Assembly: GCA_003254905.1 (NCBI GenBank)
Contig: QANU01057143.1
Location: 1 to 64,000 of the forward strand
Length of the DNA stretch: 64,000 nucleotides
Reading direction: 5' to 3'
Origin: Nissolia schottii
Taxonomy: Eukaryota > Streptophyta > Magnoliopsida > Fabales > Fabaceae
Part shown: one piece after another, positions 47,263 through 59,913 of the stretch
How the letters are laid out: every line of letters begins with the position of its first letter
Position numbering within the stretch: the first letter of the stretch is position 1
Translations under genes and position numbers: made by a program
Notes under the pieces: generated by a model
The model's database searches: none
The model's input: only the letters and a program-made list of their open reading frames with translations
Told to the model about the DNA's origin: nothing

Positions 47263-47691
47263 ATGCAGGGTCAATGGATGGTCATGCTCATTTCCATGCC
47301 ACCCCAAAAATCTCTCACCACATTGGCTCATCACACCGTTATGTCCCCCTTATTTCCCTTCCTTCATCCTCCCCTTAATCTTCATCTATCATCACGCCTT
47401 TCAATTCATCAACAACAAGAACAAGAAGACGAAGAAGAAGAACAACAGCAACAACAAGGATCATCACAAAAACTACATCATATTCTTCACCTTGGTGTGT
47501 TCTGTTGTTGTGATGACACGAGGAAGAAGTTCAAGTCTCAGAAACAATCCAAGATCAACAACAACAACAACAACAACCTCTTCTTCTTACTTTGTATATT
47601 CCATTCAAAGTTCTTACATGGTGTCTGCCATAGCACTACCTTATATCCTTGTCTCCTTGTTCTTTTTCATAGCTCAAGTCTCATCTTGTGA
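47263..47691 (+). other. Upstream ORF overlapping the PSY1R start out of frame
   Basis: An ATG at 47263 opens a 142-codon frame that runs past the receptor's ATG (47513) and ends at 47691. It is rich in Gln and Asn from CAA/GAA microsatellite sequence (47408-47460 and 47556-47578). The ATG lies within 'tttatgcag', which also looks like a splice acceptor, so an intron in the leader could remove it. It is not claimed as a protein. Confidence 0.4.
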
Positions 47692-50600
47692 CGTAAATGA
47701 CAAAAACACCCTCTTGGCCTTCAAGGGTAACATCTCAACCACTTTCCCTCACCCTCCTCTCAATTGGTCCAATTCTACCTCTTCTTCTTCTTCTAATGAT
47801 TGCTGCAACTGGGAAGGCATAGCATGTGATTTGGATCTCAAAGTCACCCACCTTTTGCTACCATCAAGAGGCCTCAAAGGCCAAATCCCACTATCCATAA
47901 TCACAAGCCTCACTTCTCTTTCTCACCTTAATCTCTCACATAATCAGTTATATGGTAGCCTCAATGAAAACTTCTTATCACTCCTTGATCACCTTCTAGT
48001 CCTCGATTTGAGCTACAACAGAATTTCTGGTGAATTGCCGCCTTTTGCTGTTGAAAACAACAACAACAACAACAGTGGCAGCAGCAACAGCAGCAGTGTT
48101 AAGATTCAGGAGCTGGATTTGTCTAGTAACATGTTCAATGGAACACTTCCACCCTCACTGATTCAGCACCTTGCAAGAGGAATGAGTCTGGTGTCTTTCA
48201 ATGCTAGCAACAACAGCTTCACAGGTTCAATCTTCACTTCTCCCTTTTGCAACGGCTCATCATCCTCTCTTAGAGTCTTGGACTATTCCTACAATGATTT
48301 CACTGGTGGGATTGAGCCCGGACTAGGGAGATGCTCCAAGCTCGAGAAATTCAGAGCAGGATTCAATGTCCTAACTGGTGACATACCTAGTGATGTTTCT
48401 GATGCCGCTTCAATCACTGAAATCTCATTGCCATCGAACAAACTCACTGGTTCTATTGGCGATGGAATCGTTGGCCTCGAGAACCTCACAGTTTTGGAGC
48501 TATACTCAAACCATCTCACGGGAAACATTCCAAGAGAGATTGGAAAGCTCACTAAATTGGAGAGACTGCTCCTCCATGTCAACAGCTTGATCGGCACCCT
48601 GCCGCAGACTCTGATGAACTGTGCAAACCTCGTTGTGCTGAATTTGAGGGTCAATTTATTGGAAGGCAACCTCTCGGAGTTCGACTTCTCGGGGTTCATG
48701 AGGCTCACAACACTTGACCTTGGAAACAACAACTTCACCGGTGTTCTGCCGAGAACCCTGTATTCATGCAAGTCACTTGCAGCTATAAGGCTTGCATCTA
48801 ATCAGCTCGAGGGAGAGATCTCGCCGGAGATTCTCGGCCTTCAATCGCTGTCTTTCCTTTCAATCTCAACCAACAAGCTGAGGAATGTGACCGGGGCTCT
48901 CCGGATACTCACGGGGCTGAAGAGGATCAGCACCCTCATGCTGTCAGCAAATTTCTTCAATGAAGTGATACCAGACGATGTTAACATAGCAGAAACTAAT
49001 GGATTCCAGCAACTCCAGGTTCTAGGATTAGGAGGCTGCAACTTCACGGGCCAAATTCCAAGCTGGCTGGTGAATCTGACAAAGCTCGAGGTCTTGGATT
49101 TGTCCTATAATCAAGTTAGTGGCTCGATTCCACCTCTGTTAGGAAAACTTGATCAGCTTTTCTACATAGACTTGTCCTATAACAAGCTCACGGGAATTTT
49201 CCCTATTGAGCTCACGAGTCTTCCAGCACTGACATCACAAGAAGCAAACGATAAGGTTGAGAGGACTTATCTGGAGTTACCCGTGTTTGCTAATGCCAAC
49301 AATGTCTCCCAGCTGCAATACAATCTGATCTCGAACCTTCCGCCGGCGATCTATCTGGGCAACAATCGAATCAGCGGCGAAATCCCCGTGGAGATTGGCC
49401 AGTTGAAGGTGCTGCATCAGCTGGATTTGAAGAACAACAACTTCTCCGGCAGCATACCGGTTGAGATCTCAAGCCTGACTAACTTGGAGAAGCTAGACCT
49501 ATCACAAAACCAGCTATCCGGCGAGATCCCCGATTCCCTCAAGAGGCTGCACTTCCTGTCTTTCTTCAGCGTAGCATACAACTATCTTGAGGGGCAGATA
49601 CCGACCGGCGGCCAATTTGATACTTTTTCCTTCTCCAGCTTTGAAGGGAATCCTCAATTGTGCGGCGAAGTCATCCAACGATCGTGCCCTACTCGGCCGA
49701 ATACTAACACTACTGAGGCCAGCAGGCACAACACAAACAAAAGGGCAATCATTGGAATCATCATTGCAGTGTGTTTCAGCACTGCTACCATCATGACGTT
49801 GCTCACACTCTGGATACTCTCCAAGAGGAGGATCAATCCCGGCGGCAGCGAAGACCATGACAAGGTTGAGATGGGATACATGACTCCTTACTCCAATAGC
49901 GGGGTCCACCCTGAGGTTGACAAGGAAGACAGCATGGTGGTGTTGTTCCCAAACAAAACCAATGAAATCAAGGACCTCACCATATTTGAGATCCTGAAGG
50001 CCACGGAGAATTTCAGCCAGGCGAACATAATAGGGTGTGGAGGCTTTGGCTTGGTCTACAAGGCAACTCTGCCGAATGGGACTACCTTGGCAATCAAGAA
50101 ACTCTCGGGTGATTTAGGCCTAATGGAGAGGGAATTCAAGGCAGAGGTGGAGGCCCTGTCAACGGCACAGCATGAGAATCTTGTGGCGCTGCAGGGCTAT
50201 TGCGTCCATGAGGGGTTTCGGCTCCTCATGTACACTTACATGGAGAATGGTAGCTTGGATTACTGGCTACACGAGAAGGCCGATGGAGCCTATCAGCTCG
50301 ATTGGCCTACCCGGTTGAGGATCGCCACTGGGGCTAGCTGCGGCCTGGCATACCTGCACCAGGTATGCGAGCCGCACATTGTCCACCGCGATATTAAGTC
50401 TAGCAACATACTCCTTGATGACAAGTTTGAGGCACATGTGGCCGATTTCGGCCTGGCGAGGCTGATCCTGCCTTATCATACCCATGTCACAACAGAACTT
50501 GTAGGAACATTAGGGTACATCCCTCCTGAGTATGGACAGGCATGGGTGGCTACCCTGAGGGGAGATGTCTACAGCTTCGGCGTTGTGATGCTCGAGCTAT

Positions 50601-50839
50601 TGACCGGGAGAAGGCCTGTCGATGTTTGCAAGCCGAAGATGTCAAGGGAGTTGGTCGGATATGTCCAACAGATGAGGAGTGAAGGGAAGCATGATCAAGT
50701 CTTTGATCCTATCTTGAGAGGGAAAGGATTTGAAGGGCAGATGCTCAAGGTTCTTGATGTGGCATGCTTGTGTGTGAATCCCAACCCTTTCAAGAGGCCT
50801 AACATCAGAGAGGTTGTTGAGTCGCTGAAGAATGTATAA
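47513..50839 (+). CDS. PSY1R: LRR receptor-like kinase, tyrosine-sulfated glycopeptide receptor (PSY1R) type
   Basis: A single coding exon of 1108 aa; the first in-frame ATG is at 47513 (the next, at 47618, directly precedes the signal peptide core [19 protein letters not shown]). LRR N-cap with [10 protein letters not shown] at ~97, then many plant LRRs (L-x-x-LxLxxNxLxGxIP). An island domain is present near 565-615 ([11 protein letters not shown] region), as in PSKR/PSY1R receptors. A transmembrane helix (~743-768) follows, then a juxtamembrane region ending in [20 protein letters not shown]. The kinase has [12 protein letters not shown]862, HRD with D960, and DFG with D978, so it looks active and of RD class. 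At the plasma membrane, PSY1R homologues respond to sulfated PSY peptides that promote cell expansion and are linked to growth-stress trade-offs. Identity to PSY1R is strongest in the kinase domain; the LRR copy is a close paralogue at least. Confidence 0.93.
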   Translation: MTRGRSSSLRNNPRSTTTTTTTSSSYFVYSIQSSYMVSAIALPYILVSLFFFIAQVSSCDVNDKNTLLAFKGNISTTFPHPPLNWSNSTSSSSSNDCCNWEGIACDLDLKVTHLLLPSRGLKGQIPLSIITSLTSLSHLNLSHNQLYGSLNENFLSLLDHLLVLDLSYNRISGELPPFAVENNNNNNSGSSNSSSVKIQELDLSSNMFNGTLPPSLIQHLARGMSLVSFNASNNSFTGSIFTSPFCNGSSSSLRVLDYSYNDFTGGIEPGLGRCSKLEKFRAGFNVLTGDIPSDVSDAASITEISLPSNKLTGSIGDGIVGLENLTVLELYSNHLTGNIPREIGKLTKLERLLLHVNSLIGTLPQTLMNCANLVVLNLRVNLLEGNLSEFDFSGFMRLTTLDLGNNNFTGVLPRTLYSCKSLAAIRLASNQLEGEISPEILGLQSLSFLSISTNKLRNVTGALRILTGLKRISTLMLSANFFNEVIPDDVNIAETNGFQQLQVLGLGGCNFTGQIPSWLVNLTKLEVLDLSYNQVSGSIPPLLGKLDQLFYIDLSYNKLTGIFPIELTSLPALTSQEANDKVERTYLELPVFANANNVSQLQYNLISNLPPAIYLGNNRISGEIPVEIGQLKVLHQLDLKNNNFSGSIPVEISSLTNLEKLDLSQNQLSGEIPDSLKRLHFLSFFSVAYNYLEGQIPTGGQFDTFSFSSFEGNPQLCGEVIQRSCPTRPNTNTTEASRHNTNKRAIIGIIIAVCFSTATIMTLLTLWILSKRRINPGGSEDHDKVEMGYMTPYSNSGVHPEVDKEDSMVVLFPNKTNEIKDLTIFEILKATENFSQANIIGCGGFGLVYKATLPNGTTLAIKKLSGDLGLMEREFKAEVEALSTAQHENLVALQGYCVHEGFRLLMYTYMENGSLDYWLHEKADGAYQLDWPTRLRIATGASCGLAYLHQVCEPHIVHRDIKSSNILLDDKFEAHVADFGLARLILPYHTHVTTELVGTLGYIPPEYGQAWVATLRGDVYSFGVVMLELLTGRRPVDVCKPKMSRELVGYVQQMRSEGKHDQVFDPILRGKGFEGQMLKVLDVACLCVNPNPFKRPNIREVVESLKNV

Positions 50840-53026
50840 CAAGAATCAATCAAACGAAATCTTAGACAGTATAGACATGTATACTTTGTGCACAAAAATT
50901 TTGTTTTTCCTTTTTCAATTTTTATCTTTCTATAAATATAAGATTATCATTTTGACCAATGTAAATGTTTTAACTCTCCATGTCATGGTCTTGCTGCTAG
51001 GAATGGTTTTGTAACGTGTTTATGTGATCATCAATTTCACAGAGACGAACTTGCTGTTTTAGGAACTGATGTAACATTGCTTATGCAGAAACTATTTCCT
51101 TCCCAAAACCTTTGATATATGATGTTCCCATCAAAAGATCCATGGTTTAGCCTCATCTCACACTTCACAATCTGCAATGTTTTCTGTTCTACGGAATCAG
51201 TATTGAAATGGTCATTAGACAAATAACAGTTTATGTATCTTTTTCCCTCATGTTCCATCAAAATTTCAGCATAGAGAAGTGTTATTTGTACCACTTTATA
51301 AAATATCTATAAAAGTCACATTGACGTATCTAGTAAATATTAGTTAAAAGTGAATCTCAACTTTTTTTTAACCAATATATAACGAACACCTCAAAATCTA
51401 AAGGTTCATGTGAATCAACAAGTACACAAAAAGTACACAAAATCTGAGGTCAAAAGGAAGAAAATAACTGAAGTGCAAGACAATCAACAATTTTTAATTT
51501 ATGTATTTCCTTTTTGTGGATGTATCTTTTAGAAAAAGGATGCGATATATATGTTGCAACATAGAAACATGTTGGAACCTTAATGGAGTAAGTAGCATCA
51601 ATGGAACCTTGCTCATGATTACTTTGTTGACTCTCTCTCTCTATAATCCATCTTTTTGGATGATTTTGAGTAGAGACTAGAAAGTCTTTCCCACCCATCA
51701 AATGTGAGTCTCAATTGTTTTTCAGTGGTGGGGCAGTGAAAAACACATAATGTGGCTGTGTGGCATGGAATTTGAAATTAACAACCTTCACCAAACGCAG
51801 AATCAAATAAGAAATAAATAAATAAAACAAACATTATGCCCATCAAAGTGCATGAAATCATATCAAAGAAAGAGGAATAGGAGCTAATCCCTCCTTATAT
51901 TCTTAAATTAATATATTTTGACACAAATTATATTTTAATATATTAATTTAAAAACGTATCAATTTAGTTTAAATGATAGATGTAAGCGGAGGAAGTAGCA
52001 TTCAACAGGGGTCATGAGCTAGAACTCCAAACTAAAACTAAAAATTCTAACACAATTGGTTACCCTGTTTTTCCATACAAAAAAATCTTTTGATTTTTAA
52101 AATCGTGACATTATTACGTATTAGTTGAAAATAGTGTTTGGTTTTTATACAAGTTGTTGGCACAAATAAATAAGAAAAGCTCAGTGCACCAACAATATTG
52201 CATTCAACTTGTCAAACCCACTGGAAACAACATACATTTCAGATTGAAAATGAGCTAAATGTGATCAAAAGTGGAAAATAATCTGAAAATTATATTTGAA
52301 AGTGATTTATTTTAGATATTTTGTTTTCAAAAGAGACGTTCTTAAATGAAAAAAAGAGCATGAAAGTGAAATTTTTTTAAATGAAAAATAAAATCTTATA
52401 ATTATTTATCATTGAATTAAAGAATGGGGCATAATAAGTAGTACCAGGGCCAATGATTAAAAATATAATAAAAATAAGAAACAAAAATAACTTGTGAAGG
52501 TTGGGTGTCAAAAATCAAAATACATAAATAAAAGAAAGTAGGAAGAGTGTCTAAGAAAATTACTAAAAATATTAAGTTAATTGTTTTTGGCAAAAGAAAT
52601 TAATTTTTTCCCTTTTTTAACAGGAAAATTAGCTTTTTAGTAAAAGTTAATTAATATTTTGAATAATGTTTATGACTCCTAATTTATCTTCTTAAGCTTA
52701 CTTTTAATTACTAAATAAGAAAAAATGTGAATATTTTTTAAAATTTTAAAGTATTAAATGCATCCATTTTTTATCTTGGAGGATAAATTAAAAAGCTCAA
52801 GCATTAATCTACCATTTTAATATTTCTATTTATAACGAAATTATGAGACCCAACTTGATTAAAAAAAAAAAAAACCCAAAAAAAAGGGAGAGAAAAAAAA
52901 AAAACCATCAACGATGAAGAGAAGTACCATAGTCAAAGAAGAGAAACAGAGAGCCCTTCCATCTCAATTCATTCTCCATTGATTGGAGAGGGATCAAAGG
53001 AAGAGAAGATCAAAATCAAATCAGTG
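50840..53026. other. Intergenic spacer between PSY1R and the phosphoesterase gene
   Basis: PSY1R 3' flank, then AT-rich DNA with A-runs near 52860-52905. A minus-strand frame at 51037-51294 shows no family resemblance. The right ~150 bases are the likely 5' leader of the next gene. Confidence 0.5.
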
Positions 53027-56000
53027 ATGAAGCCGAAGGAGTTGACTGTGTTGCTGTGCCTCATTTGGGCACTCACCCTTCTCTACGGTGAAATGTTTGC
53101 TTATTGGGTTCCCCCTTTCTTCACATGCTCATGGCCCCATCTTACCCCTTCTTCTTCAAAGGTAACCATAAATTTTGAAACTTTTCACTCCCTTCAATAA
53201 TGGGTCAAGCTCAATTTCTATGATTTTTCACAGTTCATTGCAAAAAACAGATTTTTACTTTTTGATGGGTTTTGCTGATGAACAATGAAGCTGTAGCTAG
53301 AAAAAAAATTATATTTTTTCTTTTTGTAAATTATGTAATTTTGTGGTATTGTGGTAGCTGGCATTTTTGAAATATAAGGTTTTTTAACTCTTACATGGAA
53401 TAATTCAACCAAGGGATTTGGAGGAACTGTGCTGGATCTGTAGATTTTTATTTTTGTTGTTGTTTGTGTTGGGACTTGTATATGGGGTTTGGGGGAAAAT
53501 TGAAGAGTTTGATTGATGATTCCTGGTGTGTTTGGAGCTGAAAAAGTGACCCTAAGTCAGAATGGTAGCTTCTTTTTCAGCACATTTTAAAAACATGTGT
53601 ACATTAACATTACAGCTTCATATTGTAAACATAGTGAAATGCGTAACTAAACTAACCTGACTTTTTGAAATTTTCAGGGTGATTATGTAAAAGTTGCTGT
53701 TATTACAGATCCACAGGTGAAGCTTTTTTCTTCCTCTTATGGTTATGTGAATGTAGACATGTTCATTAAAAACACATACTTTCGTTGCATATGCTTGTTT
53801 ATGCACATCTGCTAATGTATGTTTGTGTGGATGCATCTCTCTTATCTTCTGGTTTTTTATTTTATTTTATTTCTATTTTTTCAATGTAACAGCTCATGGA
53901 TAAAACTTCTCATAGTCTTCCTGCAAAATCACTTGCACTGGAGCTCGCAGAATTCTACACTGATTTAAACATGCGTAGATCATTCTTTGCATCTATCATG
54001 CCTTTCAAACCCGATGTCATATTGTTTTTAGGCGATTACTTTGATGGAGGTCCTTATTTATCAGACAAAGAGTAAGTCCTGAAAGTAAATAAGTAAATAT
54101 ATGATTGCTTTATCTTTGGCATGCTCACTTATATTTCCTAATATGAAATTCTTTCACAATTTTTTGGATGGACAGATGGCAGGAATCTTTCAGTCGCTTC
54201 AGACATATCTTTGGTTTGAATACGCAAGGAAAATACACAGACATGCAAGTTTACTACATCCCTGGAAACCATGATATCGGCTATGAAAGTCTTCTTTCTG
54301 CAAAGCCAGAGGTATTTTAAATAAACACTTTATTGCTCTACTTTTGATTCCCAAAGTGCTAGAATTACAAGATTGCTTGCATTGACGTGTAAGGTATATA
54401 ACCTTCATCTTGCATTTGTTATGGATGTTGCAGATAAATTTTTGAAGTTGCCTTATGATTGATTTCGAGAACTCTTGTAAAATGACATTTGGCACTATGA
54501 TTTGTCAACTCTATCAATCAAATTTATGTCTTTTTAATTAAGATTCATGTAAAATAAGCTTTAGATCACATCTTAAGTTTCTCAAATGCTTTGTGAAGCA
54601 GTTTCATACACAAGTTTTTCAGTTCAGTTTTTACGTCATTCACAATTGAACTTATGGACCATGAAAGACCACAGTTACTTAATTTGCTCTTTCTGTGAAC
54701 TCTGTACTCTCCTTTGGTTTCTTGTTTTCTCTTGACATTTTTTATCATTACATGAGCATAGGTTGTCCAACGCTATGAGGAAACGTTTGGGGTCAGGAAC
54801 AACAGATTCACAGTTGGAAAAGTGGATTTTATTGCTGTTGATTCACAAACTCTGGATGGTAAACTTTGTTTCGCCTTATAAATTTTAGCTTTCATGTTTC
54901 TTAAGTGGCATTGTGGTAATTGTTAGTACTCTTATTTTTTGGTACTAAGTTGTCGTACTTGTATTCCCTTGATTTAAGTTATCTGATGTATTCAAGTTTA
55001 TCGTATGATCATCCCTTCGCCCTCTCATATATACTTTTCGCAATAGATTCTATTGAATCCGGTTGCTGCCATCCCACTTACTATGTTCCACATGGAACTT
55101 ATTCCTTCTTTGCCATGCCTTTAACCATGGTTTTTTTCTCCATTTGATATGGTTTTCCTTACATATTCTTTCTTCAAAATGATGCTTTCTTAAGCAAGCA
55201 TTCATACTTTAACTATTTAAATAACAAAACATAACCGAAATATTGTAAACTTCATACATTATCTATGCAAGTTACTGCTCGAGGAACTTTTAAAAAACTA
55301 AAATTACTGAACTCATTATGTTTTCTACAGGACATCGACAAAAGCATTTGACTTCCCAAACTTGGGAATTTCTGAAGAATATCTCTGTCGGTATAAACTA
55401 GCCTATACATGTACTTCATTGTTATGTGGGATTAGATGTCCTTATTATAATCCATATTTCTTTTGCACTTACTAGCTGATGTAGTTCATCCTAGAGTCTT
55501 ATTGACACATATTCCTTTATATCGAAGAGATAATACTTCCTGTGGTCCTGATCGCGGTTCCCCAGTTATCAATCAGGTCAAGTTTCTTTTTTCTTGAACC
55601 AAATCTTCACTAAGCTTATCGTACATTGTATGGCCTTGGCCATCACAATAGTGTGATGCAGTGGATCGTGTCTGAATATTTTCTTACTGCCATTCTTGAA
55701 AGTACTAACGGGGTCTATCTTTCTTTAATTTTCAGAGGATATCTCGTGCTTTTAATGGTAATATTAACGAAATATGGTAAGTTATTTATCTTGGAAATCA
55801 TCTGAGAAGTGTAAAAATTGCTTGAGATGCGTAAAAATTGATTGCATTGTGTAAAAGTGGTTCATATATACCAAGGTTTGGTTTGACTTTTGGTTCTTAC
55901 AGGTATCAGAATTATGTTACCGAGGAGTCATCAAAGTACATACTGAATGCAATTAAACCTGTGAGTCATTTGTGCATGTTCGTGTCTATAGTGGACTATT

Positions 56001-57437
56001 CAATATAATATCTTTCATTCGTAGAAAACCTTGCACCATGGTGATGAAAATACGTGCGTCATTTTCATTTTAAGTATTTCCTCTGCCAAGACGGCTGGAT
56101 ATTAGATGACTGAGTAACAACTTTCTGAGTTAACAGTTCTGGTTTTGGCAGGATCTTATTTTGTCGGGCCATGATCACGACCAGTGCAGCATCACTCATC
56201 AATCTGAATTTGGGCCGGTGAAAGAGGTAAGAACCTGATCTTTCTGATCTAGACAGTCTCGCCGAGTGTTAGACATTCGAACCTACAAACTGACAGTTGT
56301 GTGCAGCACACTCTAGGTACTGTAAGTTGGCAACAAGGAAACTTGTATCCTTCTTTCATGCTGCTATCGGTTGGTAACTCGGCTCTCCCAAATGCTTCCA
56401 ATCCAGAAGAGGATTTGTTGACTCAACTATGTTTCCTTCCAATGCAATTACACATTTACATATGGTAACTAATGCTGATAACGATGTTAAATATAGGTTT
56501 CGCCTGAGTTTGTCGAGTTGGCAATTTTTACCAAGCTCTATTTTGCTGTTATTGTTAGGTACATTGTGCTATTTGTTCTAACCCTTCTCGCTCTCCTACT
56601 TTGGCCGACAAGTGGCGCAAGCTTTTGGGATCAGTGCTGGAGCCTAGCGGGCCATTGTAAAGAACTACTAGCTTCTGTCCTATCTAGAAGCGAAACGAAA
56701 GCGAAAGATGAGGATGCTAACTATGAATATGAGATGATGTGGGATGCGGGAGGAACAATGCATCTTGTGAAGAAACCCCTAAATCCACCTATTGTGAATT
56801 CAAATGAACAGACCTTAGGGGAAAGGTAAAACTTTGGCTTGCATTTCAATCCTATGGAAGTGTTATCTCTTGGTCTTTCATGAAACACTTTGGTTTCAAC
56901 AAAAACATTTTCTGTTTTCAATATCAATTACAAAAGGGGCACCTTGTTTTCATTCCGTGCCTTGATTTTGTGAAGGAAACAGTACAAAATTCTGAAAGCA
57001 GGAAACAACGTGAAAACAAGGTGGTATTTCTTTTATAATAAATATTGAAAGTAGGAAATGAAAACAGAAAACGTTTCTCAAAACCGAATAGATCCTAAAA
57101 ATCTCCCACTGTATTACCCTTTGGAGACACAATTTTAGCATATTCCTTATATCTTTTTGTTTTTGTTTTTTTTCATGCTTTCAGGGGTAATGTTGTGATG
57201 AGGCCAGCTGCTAGGAAAAATACTGCTCTGGAAGCAGATGCATCTGTGAATGTGGATATGACTTCTTCGGGCATCGCCGTCGATCCCCTGACAAGAATGC
57301 CTCCGAGAACGGGCAAATCGAAGGCGCAATTTATAATCCAAAGGTTGTTACGCACAATCCGAGTGCTGACTGTCGTTGCAGGAGTGAATGTGCCTCTTTA
57401 CATGATGTTGCTATTCAAGGACTGGATTGACAAATGA
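53027..57437 (+). CDS. Cdc1/MPPE1-like metallophosphoesterase, membrane-anchored
   Basis: Thirteen exons: 53027-53161, 53678-53716, 53893-54071, 54176-54311, 54762-54858, 55331-55390, 55476-55576, 55736-55776, 55903-55960, 56152-56226, 56307-56464, 56559-56825 and 57185-57437. All borders are GT-AG with consistent phases; the product is 532 aa. An N-terminal hydrophobic helix (LTVLLCLIWALTLLYGE) comes first. The calcineurin-like motifs are VAVITDPQLMD, FLGDYFDGG, IPGNHDIGY, LLTHIPLYR and LSGHDHDQC. The first motif has DPQ in place of the usual DxH, as in yeast Cdc1/Ted1 and animal MPPE1 (PGAP5). Two further hydrophobic segments (IVLFVLTLLALLLWP and VLTVVAGVNVPLYMMLLF) lie near the C-terminus. 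Relatives remodel GPI anchors in the ER/Golgi using divalent metal; that role is inferred here. Confidence 0.94.
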
Positions 57438-59721
57438 AGAACGAAATTCTTACTGAAGATATATTATTCAGATTATTATTACTATTATTTATTTTAATTA
57501 TTTGTAGCTCTGGTTAGAAAGTCTGATCCATGTAACCTACTTCACGCAAAGGGACAGAGCTTAGTTGTTGCAGATATAGTTATTAGCATGGTCATAACTT
57601 TAAATTATTAATGACAACGCGATGATCACATGGAAAATCTACAGTTGATGACTTTGTTAATTGAATTGTGATGTCAATTGCAGAATTTGCTTGAAGTTTA
57701 CATAGCATGGTCATTTGATTTTTAATGTTCTTTTTCTTTTTCACATATTTTCACAACAACAATAACTCTACAATGTGAAAATCCTTTTTTTTATAGCCGG
57801 TCCTAGAGGAGGGATGTGTCAAGTTGTCGACACTCAACACAAAACTTTGTCGTATCTTTATGAAATTATGTGGACCATCATTCCATAAATCAACAGTTAA
57901 AGTGAGACTAAAATGCTATTCAATGTCCTTTATGAAAGTCTATGATGTGGATATTTTTCATGATTAAAAATGACATCTTTTTTTTAATGGTGGTCTAATT
58001 AAAAAATGACGTGGCTGTACTTATTCTTGATTCTTGAAGCAGCCACTAGCTCGTGCTTGATTGGGTTGTGGGAACATAACGAATCAAAGATCTTTGTGTT
58101 GTGAACTTGTGATGACAAAGAACATGGACCAAGATATATATGCATGCCTTACTAAGGCCAAGCGAACCATCAATGGAGATTCGAATTTGCTATTACCCAA
58201 CACATTTGTGTTGTCAAATCAAAAAACTCACCGGTCAAACAATCCATGATCCCTTATAGTTAATGTAGTCAAATCAACACCACCTCTCATATCTCACAAT
58301 GCATGTTAAACTTTGTGGAACAAATCTCATTTCATTCAACAAAAGCTTCAATATGTATTGCTAGAGGATTGTGAAATTACCCCATCAAAGATATGTTGTT
58401 GGCAATGCATAAGCTTGCACACATAACCTCGCCCTACCATAATATTTCTATTGATAAAGCAAACTTTATGAATAATGATTTATGACTTTTTTTTTTTTTT
58501 TTTACATCTTGTCTGCTATAATGTACTTCTATCGTTTCAAATTAACAATTCAGTTTTTCACAATTTAAAGTTTCAAAATATCTATTTAGTTTATGCGTAT
58601 AGATATATAGTATTAGTTTCTATTTTTTAAATAATGTCTTCTATATTAATGACCACATATAATTCTTAACAAAAATAATATTATACTATTAAATGTATTA
58701 GTAGAAGTAATTTGTCTATTCAAAGAACTTCGTACTGCTACCAAGAACATATTTTTATTATCATTATATTTATCTAAAATTGGACAGTTAAATTGAAATG
58801 GAGGGATTACAACATTTGAATTTCCCTTCTCTATGATACAAGCTTGAAACATATAGATCAAGATCCTAGTTCTTAAGTTATAATGTGATTTCTCAAAGAG
58901 TAAACATATGTAATACAAGATGTGAAGGACTATAATACATTCCAAATTTCCAATATTATTCTAGCAACATTTGGAAAAAGGTTCCAGTTAAGTAGTTCCT
59001 TGCCAGCTCCATTTAGTGAGGAAAAAGTAGCACTGAGTGAGAGAAAGGTATCCACAAAAAAGCCTTTCTTTTCCCCATAAAAACCTATTTGGGCTTTCCC
59101 CCCAAATGGGTCAAAAATGGGAGAAAGGTAGGGAAGTGCCTAAAGTGGACCCAAAAGTGACAAAGCCCATAAAACCCAACTGGGCTTACATCCCTCTAAG
59201 CAAGAAGATGATAGGCTGAATTTAAAAGAAAAACGGAGGAGGAAGAAGAAGAGAGTAAACTGTAGGGAGGAGCTCTAGTGTGCACCGAGAGCAAGATATC
59301 GCTCTCCCTCTGATTTATTGATTACATGCCGTACCCATCTCTCTTCACCATCACAAAGCTGGCGTGACATGCAACCAAAGAGATAAGAGCAAGAGTTGTC
59401 ACTTGCTCTCTTGATGCACACGAAAAACTTTTAAGAGATATATACATATTCATGTATATAAAAAATTGTTTTTATATACTCTTGAAAAGAAGTAATTGTT
59501 CTGGGTCTAATCCATTAATTGCTTGTCACGTTAGTTTCGTGGCCTTTACCACCACAAAGCCAGCGTGGCAAACAATAAACATATTAGAACAAGAACAATG
59601 ACATGCTCTCATAGTACACAGGAACTTACTCATCTATATCTATATATGTATAAATAAAGAAAACCAAGAGAAGGTGATGAAGTATTGAAGATGATGGTGG
59701 GGGGGGATTTTGAGTTTTTCT
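57438..59721. other. Intergenic spacer between the phosphoesterase gene and the DVL gene
   Basis: It holds the 3' flank of the phosphoesterase gene, AT-rich DNA, and a less AT-rich segment at 58980-59300 with no family resemblance. The divergent duplication at 59344-59650 lies in the 3' flank of the minus-strand DVL gene. Confidence 0.5.
59344..59650. repeat. Diverged tandem duplication (two ~110 bp blocks)
   Basis: Block A begins 'ttcaccatcacaaagctggc' (~59344) and block B 'tttaccaccacaaagccagc' (~59544). Both continue into caagar..tgacwtgctctc and then an AT-rich tail, about 200 bases apart. Block A contains a compact hairpin, AAGAGCAAG / CTTGCTCT (59385-59409, 8-base loop). Function unknown. 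Confidence 0.5.
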
Positions 59722-59913
59722 TCAATCATCTCCTTGAATATACCAACAAAGAAGCATGGTGGCACATCTACGAAGGATGTAGAGACGAGCACGTTGCTCC
59801 TTAACCAAAGAAGCACACTTTGTGCTAATACCATTTATTCCCTTCCTTCTCTTTGCTTCATGGACCTTCTTATTACTTCTTCCCTCCTTGTGGCTTTGAA
59901 ATAGCTCAACCAT
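59722..59913 (-). CDS. DVL/ROT-FOUR-LIKE small signalling peptide
   Basis: A 63-aa minus-strand ORF from the ATG at 59913, without introns. The C-terminal half contains the DVL/RTFL signature, CASLVKEQRARLYILRRC followed by ATMLLCW, with the invariant RAR-Y---RRC and CW positions. The N-terminal half is short, basic and variable, as usual in this family. Members are small plasma-membrane-associated peptides; overexpression in Arabidopsis shortens organs by limiting cell proliferation along the long axis. Only five residues (YIQGDD without its last Asp aside) follow CW, typical of the family. It sits alone, with AT-rich DNA on both sides. Confidence 0.9.
   Translation of the reverse strand: MVELFQSHKEGRSNKKVHEAKRRKGINGISTKCASLVKEQRARLYILRRCATMLLCWYIQGDD

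Noticed and set aside
47252-47512. N-terminal extension of PSY1R by 87 codons
   Set aside because: It contains no ATG (it opens with GTG), is low-complexity, and precedes a good start with a signal peptide.
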